NCBI RefSeq assembly: GCF_025502585.1
Contig: NZ_CP106679.1
Location: 1,221,001 to 1,285,000, forward strand
Length of the DNA: 64,000 nt
DNA from: Reichenbachiella agarivorans
Lineage (GTDB): Bacteria; Bacteroidota; Bacteroidia; Cytophagales; Cyclobacteriaceae
Direction of reading: 5' to 3'
The position numbers were made by a program, and so were the translations under genes. Within the stretch, counting starts at the first letter, position 1; the number at the start of each line of letters is the position of its first letter. Positions 26,846 through 35,772 of this stretch are shown one piece after another. Below the pieces are notes generated by a model. It saw nothing but the letters and a program-made list of their open reading frames with translations, ran no database searches and had not been told where the DNA came from.

Positions 26846-26852
26846 TTTGCTT

Positions 26853-26888
26853 TGCTGTATTTGTTTTACACTGTAAAATAGTACAGCA
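26853..26888. promoter_or_regulatory. Nested palindromic operator/promoter candidate of the ect operon
   Basis: TTTTAC-ACT-GTAAAA (26864-26878) is a perfect palindrome, enclosed by the exact pair TGCTGTA (26853-26859) and TACAGCA (26882-26888) with nearly the same centre. On the minus strand a TTTTG, about 20 bp, TATTTTAC promoter-like arrangement overlaps the inner palindrome. It lies 8-43 bases upstream of the ectR start, fitting a self-repressing MarR dimer site. Confidence 0.6.
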
Positions 26889-27099
26889 CTGAATCTTATG
26901 CAAAACTAAATAATCTAGTACAATTAAAAACATTTTAGTGGTGAAATATTAATTTATGTATCATAATGTCCTGTGTGATTAAAATGGAGGAGGTATTAAT
27001 AAATCCATAGACTATCATTTCCCTCCACCCACCGACCAAATGCCCAATTTTAACAATACATAGTCTCCAGTTATTGACACAAGTTTTTAACTTGTCTCT

Positions 27100-29685
27100 A
27101 TGACTCAAAATATCAAAACAGATAGGGAGACCAAAAGAAAGGTGTGGATGGTCTTTTTGATTTCCTTTCTCATCACGTGCTGTATCTGCTATGTGAGCTA
27201 CGAGAGTTTTTTGGCGTTGACAGGTGCTATCAATCGTCTGAGCCAACCAGACGAACGGGTCGAATTGATCAATGAAACCTTTCAAGAAATCGTGGAGGCT
27301 GAAAACAACATACAGTCTTATATCCTCAGCAATGATGGTCGTTTGGAACGTGAGTATCTCATTCATGCCCGTACAGCCAAGTTGAAAATCGCTGAACTGA
27401 AAACTTTGCTCAACGATGATAGTCTTCAGCTGGAGAGAGTAGATTCACTAGAAATATTATATGAAACGAAGCTTTCTAATTTGGAGACTTTTCTGGAGCT
27501 CAAAAACAAGCGGCAGCAAGAAATGTTTACTGGTCAAGCGCTCAACAAAATCCAAAATCAAATGAATGACACTGCCGTGACAGAGCGGCAGCTCCTCAGA
27601 AGGGAATTCCTCAATGCTGAATTTACTCCCAAAGAAAAAGTGCTTGTGGTAGAGGATGAGAGCAAAGGGGTCAAGGGCTTTTTTAGGAAAATGCTGGGTA
27701 GTGAAGAAACATACGTGGATACCGTCAGAACGGTCAAAGATGAATTTTCACTCTCCAAACAGGTCAGAGTAGACACGACCGTGATCAAAAGCCTTTCTTA
27801 TGATACGACATTGCTAGAGGTGAAAAATATTCTGTCGCAGGCACTAAAGGAAGAAAAACGCATGCAAAGACGGATGTCCGCCAAGGAATTGGAGTTGCTC
27901 AAACAAGATATGCGGTTTATATCTAATATCAGGGGGATCATTTATGCCCTGAAGCAACAAGAAAAAGCGGAGTCTGCCATCGCCAATCATGCAGCAACCA
28001 GAGTAGTTGCCAAATCTACTCTTTTTATCATTTCGGTAGGTCTCGTAGGGTTGCTCATGAGCGGAGGATTTCTATTCCTGATATTGAGAGATATCACAGG
28101 GTCATTTTATTACCGCATACAGCTCGAAAAGGAAAAAGCGAGAGCTGAAAAATTGGCATTGGCCAAAGAAGAGTTCTTATCCAATATGAGTCATGAAATT
28201 CGTACTCCTTTACAAAGCATCAAGGGCTTTTCCGAATTGATTGGACAGACTACACTTGATCCCAGACAAAGTCAATTTTTGACCGCTATCAAATACTCCA
28301 ATGAGTACCTATCGGGATTGATCAATGATGTCTTGGATCAAGCCAAAATCGAAGCAGGAATGTTGGAACTATCCAAACAACCCTTTGATCTGCCCCGCAT
28401 TGTACATGAGATACAGACGGTATATGGCAAAACGAGTGATGACAAAGGTGTCGTATTCAAAGTCAACATCTCAAGTGAAATAGAGGATATCGAGCTAGTA
28501 GGAGATGCGATGCGTATCAAACAGGTACTGATCAACCTGGTCAGCAATGCCATCAAATTTACCACAGAGGGGTTCATTCTACTCGATATTCAGGGCACGA
28601 AAAAAGATGACACCATGGAGTTGGTGATTCAAGTACAAGACACAGGCATAGGAATCTCAACAGAAATGCAAACGATAATTTTTGATCAGTTCACACAAGA
28701 AATAAACACAACAACTCAAAACTATCGAGGCACAGGACTAGGACTATCTATCGCCAAGAGTCTGACCGAAGCGATGGAGGGCAAAATCTCATTGGAAAGT
28801 GAGTTGGGCAAAGGCTCTACTTTCAAAATGGAGTTGGAGCTACCATATATCGAAAAACAGAAAAACAACACCATTGATTTGCCATTGGTATCTCTCCAAA
28901 CCAAGTTTGCCGTACAAGTCTTGGTGGTAGAAGATGATGACTGGAACGCCACACTGATCAAAGAAGTTCTTTCACAATTGGTCAATGAAGTCAAGGTCTT
29001 TCAGCAAGCCCATTTGGCCCTGGAGTTTTTGCTGGAGAGCGAAAGTCAAGTAAATCTTATCTTGACAGACATCAAGATGGCCGGCATGGATGGAGCTCAG
29101 TTCTTGACGCAGGTTCGTGCGGCTGGTATTCAGACACCCATGATTGCATTGACAGCACACGTCCAGCCAGACAAACTCCAGGCTCTCAAAGACGAGGGTT
29201 TTGATCAAGTCTACAGCAAACCCTACAACACAAGCGACATTCAGCAAATATTGGCGCAGTATTTTGAGCCTGTACGATCTGACTCTGATGAAAGCCGCCT
29301 AGAAACATCCGATGAAAAAGTGTCGTCAGAAAACCAGTCCATTTTTGATTTTAGTCTCATATACAAATATGCTGGTGGAAATGAAGATACCTTCAAAAGC
29401 CTACTCAGCTCACTCCTCTCCAACAATGAAAGACAACTAAATGATTATCAAAACTATTTGGAAACTGACAATATGAGCCAAATGGCTGATCTCTGTCATC
29501 AAATGAAGACCAGCTATGACAATCTAGGATTGACCACAATCAGCGAAGCGCTCGCTAGCATCGAACTATTTCATCAGATAGGCAAGCTAGACAGGGCAAA
29601 AGCCTCTGCCGAAGAATTGTCAGCAGAGCTACATGTGGTATTCGAAAAACTCAGAGATCAACTCAAACGTCAATTTGATATTTAG
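27100..29685 (+). CDS. Hybrid sensor histidine kinase with receiver and HPt domains
   Basis: The 861-residue protein has a membrane segment at about 16-37, a large helical sensor part (about 40-305, CHASE3-like in its start), a second membrane segment near 306-330, then HisKA with His365 in SNMSHEIRTPLQS, HATPase (NLVSNAIKF, GTGLGLSIAKSL), a receiver with Asp657 in ILTDIKMAGMDG and an HPt with His800 in LCHQMKTSYDNLG. It thus holds a whole phosphorelay in one chain. It is convergent with a sigma-54 activator gene that it overlaps by 23 bases, and it lies 254 bases from ectR. The signal sensed is unknown. Confidence 0.92.
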   Translation: MTQNIKTDRETKRKVWMVFLISFLITCCICYVSYESFLALTGAINRLSQPDERVELINETFQEIVEAENNIQSYILSNDGRLEREYLIHARTAKLKIAELKTLLNDDSLQLERVDSLEILYETKLSNLETFLELKNKRQQEMFTGQALNKIQNQMNDTAVTERQLLRREFLNAEFTPKEKVLVVEDESKGVKGFFRKMLGSEETYVDTVRTVKDEFSLSKQVRVDTTVIKSLSYDTTLLEVKNILSQALKEEKRMQRRMSAKELELLKQDMRFISNIRGIIYALKQQEKAESAIANHAATRVVAKSTLFIISVGLVGLLMSGGFLFLILRDITGSFYYRIQLEKEKARAEKLALAKEEFLSNMSHEIRTPLQSIKGFSELIGQTTLDPRQSQFLTAIKYSNEYLSGLINDVLDQAKIEAGMLELSKQPFDLPRIVHEIQTVYGKTSDDKGVVFKVNISSEIEDIELVGDAMRIKQVLINLVSNAIKFTTEGFILLDIQGTKKDDTMELVIQVQDTGIGISTEMQTIIFDQFTQEINTTTQNYRGTGLGLSIAKSLTEAMEGKISLESELGKGSTFKMELELPYIEKQKNNTIDLPLVSLQTKFAVQVLVVEDDDWNATLIKEVLSQLVNEVKVFQQAHLALEFLLESESQVNLILTDIKMAGMDGAQFLTQVRAAGIQTPMIALTAHVQPDKLQALKDEGFDQVYSKPYNTSDIQQILAQYFEPVRSDSDESRLETSDEKVSSENQSIFDFSLIYKYAGGNEDTFKSLLSSLLSNNERQLNDYQNYLETDNMSQMADLCHQMKTSYDNLGLTTISEALASIELFHQIGKLDRAKASAEELSAELHVVFEKLRDQLKRQFDI

Positions 29686-31054
29686 TGAGTTTGTTGTAAA
29701 GTGTCTTTCGGTCGATATTTAGGAGTTTGGCCGTCTTGCTCTTGTTGTATTTGGTTCTTTCCAGCGTTTCCAAGATCAGTTGCTTTTCATTTTGTTCCTG
29801 CATCGCTTTGAGATCCGTTGCTGGTTGCTGAATCATGCTTTCCACTCCATGACCGTTTTCACTACTATAGGAAGGCACCAATATACTTTCATGCGCCAAC
29901 TCTCCTGGCAATTGTGCAGAGGTGATTTTCGAACCCATGCTCAATAACACACCGCGTTTGATGACATTCTTTAATTCCCTCAAATTGCCAGGCCATGGAT
30001 AATTCTCCACGATAGACATAGCATCAGCATCAAGACCCTCAACTTCACGATCGAGCTCTTCACATGCTTGGTGTAAGAACAAATTGACATACTCTGCTAG
30101 GTCTTCTCTTCGCTCTCGTAGTGGAGGAATTTTGATTTCAAACTCGTTGAGACGGTGGTAGAGATCAGCTCTGAATTCACTTTGACTTCCCGTCTCTTTG
30201 ATATTTTCATTGGTGGCGGCAATGATCCGCACATCTACGTCTATTTCCTTTTCGCTACCGACACGTCGGACTTTTCTTTCCTGAATCACACGCAGGAGTT
30301 GTACTTGCACAGCGTATGGCAGATTACCGATTTCATCGAGAAAAATCGTCCCACCATTGGCTACTTCAAATGCCCCTTTCTTATCCTGAACTGCTCCAGT
30401 AAATGCGCCTTTTACATGTCCAAAAAGTTCGCTGGCGGCCAGCTCTTTGGACAGCACACCACAATCCAAAGCCACAAAAGGTTCTTTGGATCTCTTGCTC
30501 TTTTCATGAATCATTTTGGCAGCATATTCCTTGCCCGTTCCACTCTCTCCCAATATGAGTACAGTCATTTTGGTAGGTGCCACCAGTTGAAGATGCTCCC
30601 ATAGTTTTAGTGAGGCAGGGCTTTTGCCCACCACATATTTTGGTGGAGAATCACTTTTTTTAATCGCTTTGCTTTTGGTCTCACCAGATGAACTTTTCTC
30701 TAATAGTGCTTGACCTACTGTGAGGAGCAACTCGTCTGGATTGACCGGTTTGGTCACGAACTCAAATGCGCCCAATTGAATGGAGGTAACCGCCGTACGG
30801 ATGTCAGAGTAGTTGGTAATCAAAATAACTGGCAAATCTGGACGCTCCTCTTTGATGATTCGGATCAAGTCCAGACCATCCATGTCTGGCAGTTTGAAAT
30901 CCGTCAAAACCAAGTCGATGGCTTGGGTCTTAAATGCTGCCAAGGCAGATTTGGATGAAAATGCTTCTTCTACTTCGTGATCTTGTCTGCGCAAAAAAGA
31001 ACTGAGCATTTTGTTGAATGCTGGATCATCATCTACTACTAGGATTTTAGCCAT
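29663..31054 (-). CDS. Sigma-54-dependent response regulator (NtrC family)
   Basis: The 463-residue protein has a receiver (phospho-acceptor Asp52 in LTDFKLPDMDG), an AAA+ domain with Walker A GESGTGKE (169-176) and the sigma-54 contact loop GAFTGA (216-221), and a C-terminal Fis-type helix-turn-helix (NKSKTAKLLNIDRKTLYNKL). Phosphorylation, probably by the neighbouring kinase, lets it open sigma-54 promoters. Its 3' end overlaps the kinase gene by 23 bases on the opposite strand. I found no convincing sigma-54 site in nearby spacers. Confidence 0.93.
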   Translation of the reverse strand: MAKILVVDDDPAFNKMLSSFLRRQDHEVEEAFSSKSALAAFKTQAIDLVLTDFKLPDMDGLDLIRIIKEERPDLPVILITNYSDIRTAVTSIQLGAFEFVTKPVNPDELLLTVGQALLEKSSSGETKSKAIKKSDSPPKYVVGKSPASLKLWEHLQLVAPTKMTVLILGESGTGKEYAAKMIHEKSKRSKEPFVALDCGVLSKELAASELFGHVKGAFTGAVQDKKGAFEVANGGTIFLDEIGNLPYAVQVQLLRVIQERKVRRVGSEKEIDVDVRIIAATNENIKETGSQSEFRADLYHRLNEFEIKIPPLRERREDLAEYVNLFLHQACEELDREVEGLDADAMSIVENYPWPGNLRELKNVIKRGVLLSMGSKITSAQLPGELAHESILVPSYSSENGHGVESMIQQPATDLKAMQEQNEKQLILETLERTKYNKSKTAKLLNIDRKTLYNKLTKYQIDV

Positions 31055-31169
31055 ATACAGGTTGAGCTATTGATGTGGTAATCAAAGATAGAAAAAAGTA
31101 CATTCTCTATCATTACATTAACATTTTTTGGGAGGATAATCAATACAAACGTAATAAAGTGATCTTTAG

Positions 31170-31245
31170 CTTTTCCAAAATTTTATACCCAATCACTTTG
31201 CACGATTGGAATTTTTGGGTGATCGAAGATAGACCTTTGGAAAAG
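31170..31245. other. Inverted repeat in the leader of the sigma-54 regulator
   Basis: CTTTTCCAAA (31170-31179) and TTTGGAAAAG (31236-31245) are perfect 10-bp arms with a 56-base loop that holds a CAATC/GATTG hairpin. It lies between the regulator's start and the terminator at 31267-31294. It could be an operator pair or an RNA leader. Confidence 0.35.
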
Positions 31246-31266
31246 ATCAACCCACGTACATACGAA

Positions 31267-31294
31267 AAAAGGAGCTGACGTTTCAGCTCCTTTT
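31267..31294 (-). terminator. Intrinsic terminator after the PepSY-like gene
   Basis: A perfect 12-bp stem (31267-31278 with 31283-31294) has a 4-base loop and an A run on the left (T run on the minus strand). It lies 36 bases after the stop at 31331. It may work in both directions. Confidence 0.8.
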
Positions 31295-31330
31295 CAGGGG
31301 AATGATATATGAATAAAAGAGTGATGTTTC

Positions 31331-31684
31331 TTAGCTAATTGCTTTTTTGTTCACATAGTTGCCTTCTTCATCAAACTGGATTGCCCATCTGACGCCTTCG
31401 GCAGTTACTACAAATTCGTACAAAGTTTCGTCAGTAAGATCAACTTTGTAAGCTTCTTCTACTGCTGCAGTCTCAATGTTTGAATCTTGAAGACCTTCTT
31501 GTACCGCTTCAGGAACTTCTTCCATAGCGATCGCAGTTTTGTCTTGATCTTGTGACTCTACCATTTGAGTTTGATCTTGAGTTGGATCCATCTCCTCAGT
31601 TGGAGTAGCTGTTTGAGCAAATGCTGTTCCCATCACTGCAACTGACATCATTAACGAGGCGAATATTCTTTTTACATTTTTCAT
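31331..31684 (-). CDS. Small secreted PepSY-like protein
   Basis: The 117-residue protein has a signal peptide ending TAFAQ, an acidic Gln/Asp-rich linker (about 25-52), and a C-terminal part (EVPEAVQEGLQDSNIETAA...YEFVVTAEG) that resembles the PepSY-like repeat of Bacteroidota periplasmic proteins. Only one such repeat is present. It may bind or inhibit a periplasmic partner; function is not known. It is a single-gene unit with a strong terminator. Confidence 0.65.
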   Translation of the reverse strand: MKNVKRIFASLMMSVAVMGTAFAQTATPTEEMDPTQDQTQMVESQDQDKTAIAMEEVPEAVQEGLQDSNIETAAVEEAYKVDLTDETLYEFVVTAEGVRWAIQFDEEGNYVNKKAIS

Positions 31685-31875
31685 AATTGTATTTTTTAAA
31701 AGTGAAGTTTTATATTGTTTGACAGGTATATATTCAAAGCCATGCCAGATAAGAAAATATAATCTAATATCCTGATTTTCAGATATTTAAAATTATTTGT
31801 CTTTAAACTTATCGCTACCCAGACTGACTAACTTCACCTCAAACTGTGGAACATATCCACAGGGTGTAAAAAATA

Positions 31876-32427
31876 TTATTCTAAAAATTTGCCCTGGTAG
31901 CCTAACGCTTGTTGGATATGAGCTAGGTGATGATTGGAGTGCCAGGCATAGATGCCAATAGTTTCTGCCAAAGTAAATCGCCTACCATGTTCGGGATGGA
32001 TAAATTCCCGTTTCAAATCTTCTTCACTAAGATTTCTCTGCAATTGAACAAGACGATAGTGTAGTCCTTCTAATAGTGATAAAGTGTAGCTCAGGTCATT
32101 GTCTTGCGAATCGATCAATTCTGCCCATCGCTCTTCATGATAGGGTCGGATAGTTGGGGAGTCTTCAGTCAATGCTAGTTTGAAACGGATGAGACTATTC
32201 ATGTGACTATCGGCACAGTGGTGCACAACTTGTTTGATGGTCCATCCATCAGGACGGTAGCGCCAATTCAATTGTTCGACAGAGAGATTTGTGGTAAGGA
32301 TCTTGACTCGCGATGGGAATGCTTCGATATCTGCAACCCATTCTTTGATCTGGTCATTAGAGATTACTTCTGGTTTGATAAATTCGCCAATCGGGAATTT
32401 GAGTTGAGTTAATGCTTTTTCATCCAT
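31876..32427 (-). CDS. DinB/YfiT-family metal-dependent protein
   Basis: The 183-residue four-helix-bundle protein begins LKFPIGEFIKPEVI, the YfiT-type start. Metal ligands are visible in VVHHCADSHMN and WHSNHHLAH (three His typical of DinB-like folds). Relatives include thiol S-transferases of Bacillus and uncharacterised hydrolases, so the reaction here is open. It stands alone on the minus strand. Confidence 0.85.
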   Translation of the reverse strand: MDEKALTQLKFPIGEFIKPEVISNDQIKEWVADIEAFPSRVKILTTNLSVEQLNWRYRPDGWTIKQVVHHCADSHMNSLIRFKLALTEDSPTIRPYHEERWAELIDSQDNDLSYTLSLLEGLHYRLVQLQRNLSEEDLKREFIHPEHGRRFTLAETIGIYAWHSNHHLAHIQQALGYQGKFLE

Positions 32428-32591
32428 GCCCTAAAATAAGTGTTTCAGAGCAATTAACAAGAGCAGCTGGATGGTTGATATTTTCTCAAATAAATAACCC
32501 AGATGACAAAAAATGTATTGTCGGGAGACAAATTAAGTGAATACGGCATTACTGAGATATATTTACAGCTTAGACCATTATATTACAAGGC

Positions 32592-33368
32592 ATGATCAAG
32601 TACATTCTATCAAACCTCCTCCTATTACTGACTGTTGCAGCTGCTGCGCAAGACACACTCATCACCGCTAGACTCGATACAATGGTAGGCCAAGTGACCT
32701 TGTATCCAGGTGGTGCCTACACTGCAGATCGAGCCATGATCAAAGTAGGCAAAAAGAAGAATAGGTTTGAGTCTTACCAAATCAAAAGCATCGTCAAGGA
32801 TGACAAAACCTATATCGCAACCAAACTCGATGACAGGTACCAATTTGTAGAAATAGAAAAGCAAGGATATTTTTTGAGTCTATATAAGTACATCGATCTA
32901 GAAACTAATACCTCAGAATACTCAGGCAGGTTACTCATAAAATTGGACGGGAGTCAGCACAAAATCAGCAACATTGGTTTCAAAAAAAGATTGGCGGAGT
33001 TCTTAGACCAATGTCCATCCGTGCAAGACAGTATTGCTGGTGGTAGCTACGACAAATCAGATTTGTACCAAATCATCGATGACTACAATGAGTGTATCTT
33101 GAGTAAATCTCAACAAGAGGAACAAAAAACAGATGCAAAAGCTGAAAGCTCTAAAATCGCTAGTTTGATAGAACAAATCAATAACATGGATATTGAAAAC
33201 AAGCAAGAGCTCATCGATATGCTCAAAGATGTCCAGCAGAAAATTGCCTCCCAGCAAGCAGTACCTGGCTACCTGCAATCAGCTATCAAAGAAAAGTTGG
33301 CTGGTGAAGACTCGTTGATCGAACTGTTTGATGAGGTCATCACATCATCCAAGACGACTACAAACTAA
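32592..33368 (+). CDS. Secreted protein of unknown function
   Basis: The 258-residue protein has a signal peptide (hydrophobic core LLLLLTVAAAAQ). The body (about 22-150) is a beta-rich region with KVGKKKNRFESYQIKSI, common in Bacteroidota secreted proteins with no assigned role. The C-terminal 90 residues are Lys/Gln/Glu-rich and probably coiled coil (about 168-215). Its 3' end overlaps the opposite-strand methyltransferase gene by 24 bases. I do not recognise a named family. Confidence 0.75.
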   Translation: MIKYILSNLLLLLTVAAAAQDTLITARLDTMVGQVTLYPGGAYTADRAMIKVGKKKNRFESYQIKSIVKDDKTYIATKLDDRYQFVEIEKQGYFLSLYKYIDLETNTSEYSGRLLIKLDGSQHKISNIGFKKRLAEFLDQCPSVQDSIAGGSYDKSDLYQIIDDYNECILSKSQQEEQKTDAKAESSKIASLIEQINNMDIENKQELIDMLKDVQQKIASQQAVPGYLQSAIKEKLAGEDSLIELFDEVITSSKTTTN

Positions 33369-34529
33369 GACTTTCGGGCTGCCGTCCATCAGCGTAGTGG
33401 CCAATAGATATACAGAACCTCCGTCTTTGATGGAGGTTTTTTTTCGGATTTCTTGTACTGTGTTGGGGTAGTTTCGGACCGTGATGTTGGCTTTGTTGTC
33501 CGGCACATAATCTTTCAGCTTCTTCTTGTTCATCACAGTCACAGCCCCCAATTCAAAAACCCTACCTGGAAAATCATTGACTAGTATAGTGGAAGTGTAG
33601 AGATGCGAATTTCTATGGAGTTTTTGCAAATGATAGTTTTGAGCAACCGCTTTGAAAGCTCCCGTTTTCATGATCGATGCATTGGGCTCATAGATGTACT
33701 TCTGTGGCATGCTGTAATCACAGTCATCCCCTTCGCCGCTATACATAAAAGACAGAATGTCTTGCACCATACCTCGCAAATTCACTGCAAAAATCTTGGG
33801 TTCTACCTCACTACCACTTTCGATCTTGAAGAGTATTTCTTTACACTCATTGTCCACAGATATCACATGTATTTCTGTGACTGCATCCAATTGAGATAAC
33901 GCCTGACGAATGTCTAGCATGGGAGCCAATTTCACCAAAACTTTGGCTCCCCTTTCTAATAGCTCTGGTAATAGTTGGGTCAAGTCTGGCTGACAATCTG
34001 TGATCTGATAGACGCGCTGGTTCGCACCATCACGCCGGGCAGGATCCAAATAATGCCAATCTGGTGTCACCGTCAGATTGCTCAAATATTCCTCCGCACT
34101 AGCCAAATATAATTCTACATTCTTGATGCCGAGTTGCTCAAAATTATGAGCGACGACTGGATGCAAGGCTAGATTTTGCTCCACATAATACACTTGTCGA
34201 AAACGCTTGGCGAAGTAATAAGTATCAACTCCAAAACCACCCGTAAGATCAGTGATTGATTTTCCATCCATCAAATTCGCCTTGTATTGGGCAGTGATCT
34301 CGGAGGAACTTTGCTCTAGGGATACACCTGGTGGATAGATGATGGTAGGTTCTGCGGAGAATTCAGGCAATTTGCTCTTCGCCTTTTGAAAGCACTTGAT
34401 CTGATGAGCCACCAATGCCACAGGTATTTCAGGAAATCTAGCAGCTTGCAAAGCCAGAGTCACTGGGTCATCCTGTAGATGCTCTTGAATGAATTTTTGA
34501 ACTGCGGGATTTAAAAGCTCTTCGATCAT
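33345..34529 (-). CDS. SAM-dependent methyltransferase with THUMP-like domain
   Basis: The 394-residue protein (start MIEELLNPAVQKFI) has a Rossmann methyltransferase core with SAM motif ITDLTGGFGVDTYYFAK and the post-motif WHYLDPARRDG, then a C-terminal THUMP-like domain. RNA methyltransferases share these parts, so an rRNA or tRNA target is likely but unproven. The start at 34529 is preferred; seven upstream codons to 34550 overlap the asd terminator. Confidence 0.85.
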   Translation of the reverse strand: MIEELLNPAVQKFIQEHLQDDPVTLALQAARFPEIPVALVAHQIKCFQKAKSKLPEFSAEPTIIYPPGVSLEQSSSEITAQYKANLMDGKSITDLTGGFGVDTYYFAKRFRQVYYVEQNLALHPVVAHNFEQLGIKNVELYLASAEEYLSNLTVTPDWHYLDPARRDGANQRVYQITDCQPDLTQLLPELLERGAKVLVKLAPMLDIRQALSQLDAVTEIHVISVDNECKEILFKIESGSEVEPKIFAVNLRGMVQDILSFMYSGEGDDCDYSMPQKYIYEPNASIMKTGAFKAVAQNYHLQKLHRNSHLYTSTILVNDFPGRVFELGAVTVMNKKKLKDYVPDNKANITVRNYPNTVQEIRKKTSIKDGGSVYLLATTLMDGSPKVLVCSRLG

Positions 34530-34538
34530 AAACAAAAA

Positions 34539-34574
34539 AGGCTGACCCAAATTTATACAAATCCAGACCAGCCT
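34539..34574 (-). terminator. Probable terminator after asd
   Basis: AGGCTG (34539-34544) pairs with CAGCCT (34569-34574), extended by weaker pairs, with an A run on the left, so a T run on the minus strand. It is 20 bases after the asd stop. Confidence 0.6.
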
Positions 34575-34593
34575 CTGCTAAAATAGGAATGTC

Positions 34594-35586
34594 TTATAAG
34601 ACCAAATTGTTTTCCGTCACATATTGTGCGATTTGAACAGCGTTGGTTGCAGCGCCTTTTCTCAAGTTGTCCGCGACGATCCACAGATTCAAAGCATTGG
34701 CTTTGGACTCATCTCTTCTGAATCTACCCACGAATACTTCGTCTCTTTTGTGAGCAGTCATAGGCATCGGGTACAGGTTGTTGGCTACATCGTCCTGGAT
34801 CACCAAACCTGGCACTTTGGACAAAATTGCTTTCACCTCAGCCATTTCGTATGGGTTGTCAAACTCAATGTTGACTGACTCAGAGTGTCCACCCATGGTT
34901 GGGATTCTCACACAGGTAGCAGATACTTTTACTCTGTCATCTCTGAGAATTTTGACCGTTTCGTTGGTCATTTTCATTTCCTCTTTGGTGTATCCATTTT
35001 CCAAGAACACATCGATGTGAGGCAATACGTTCATGTCGATTTTGTGTGGATAGACCATAGTAGGTGTTTCACCAGCTCTTTCAGCCATCATTTGGTCAAC
35101 AGCAGCTTTGCCAGATCCTGTGACTGACTGGTAGGTCGATACAATCACACGATTGATACCATATTTTTTGTTCAATGGCCCCAAAACCAATACCATCTGA
35201 ATAGTCGAGCAGTTGGGGTTGGCGATGATGCGGTCATCGATGGTGATGGCGTCACCGTTGATCTCTGGTACGATCAATTTTTTGGTTGGGTCCATTCTCC
35301 ATGCAGAAGAGTTGTCAATGACGATGGTTCCTACTTCGGCGAATTTGGGTGCCCACTCTAGTGAAGTACCTCCTCCCGCTGAGAAGATCGCGATATCTGG
35401 CTTGGCTGCTACAGCATCCTCTAGACCAATCACGGTGTAAGTCTTACCATCGTAATCCACCTGCTTGCCCGCAGAGCGCGCTGATGCCACCAATAACAAT
35501 TCATCGTATTCAAAATTTCTTTCTTTGAGCACTTCCAAAATCTCATTTCCTACAAGACCTGTTGCTCCTACTACTGCAAGTTTCAC
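34594..35586 (-). CDS. asd: Aspartate-semialdehyde dehydrogenase
   Basis: The 330-residue enzyme reduces aspartyl phosphate to aspartate semialdehyde with NADPH. The start VVGATGLVGNEIL binds the nucleotide, the catalytic Cys126 is in NPNCSTIQM, and DNSSAWRMDP and STYQSVTGSGKAAV are family motifs. Its product feeds Lys, Thr and Met synthesis and, in this organism, the ectoine pathway encoded about 8 kb upstream. It is a single-gene unit. Confidence 0.97.
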   Translation of the reverse strand: MKLAVVGATGLVGNEILEVLKERNFEYDELLLVASARSAGKQVDYDGKTYTVIGLEDAVAAKPDIAIFSAGGGTSLEWAPKFAEVGTIVIDNSSAWRMDPTKKLIVPEINGDAITIDDRIIANPNCSTIQMVLVLGPLNKKYGINRVIVSTYQSVTGSGKAAVDQMMAERAGETPTMVYPHKIDMNVLPHIDVFLENGYTKEEMKMTNETVKILRDDRVKVSATCVRIPTMGGHSESVNIEFDNPYEMAEVKAILSKVPGLVIQDDVANNLYPMPMTAHKRDEVFVGRFRRDESKANALNLWIVADNLRKGAATNAVQIAQYVTENNLVL

Positions 35587-35772
35587 TGTATTTTCGTTTT
35601 AATTGTATTCAATATCGGATGGCAAAATTACTGGAATTCAAAGAACTACCAACCCGATATTGTGCTCTTCATTAATAATTGTCAAAAAACCATTCTCTTT
35701 GTTAAATATTTAACCCCTTTGTTCCCTGTGGTTATTATTTAAGCAAGAATGAATCATCTTTAGGACCAAACG

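Noticed and set aside
31075-31278. 67-codon plus-strand open frame
   Set aside because: It runs through the inverted repeat and into the terminator hairpin, and has no recognisable domain.
31730-31760. Possible sigma-54 promoter (minus strand TGGCATG...TTTGAA)
   Set aside because: The GG and GC positions do not keep the required 10-base spacing and the -12 GC is absent.
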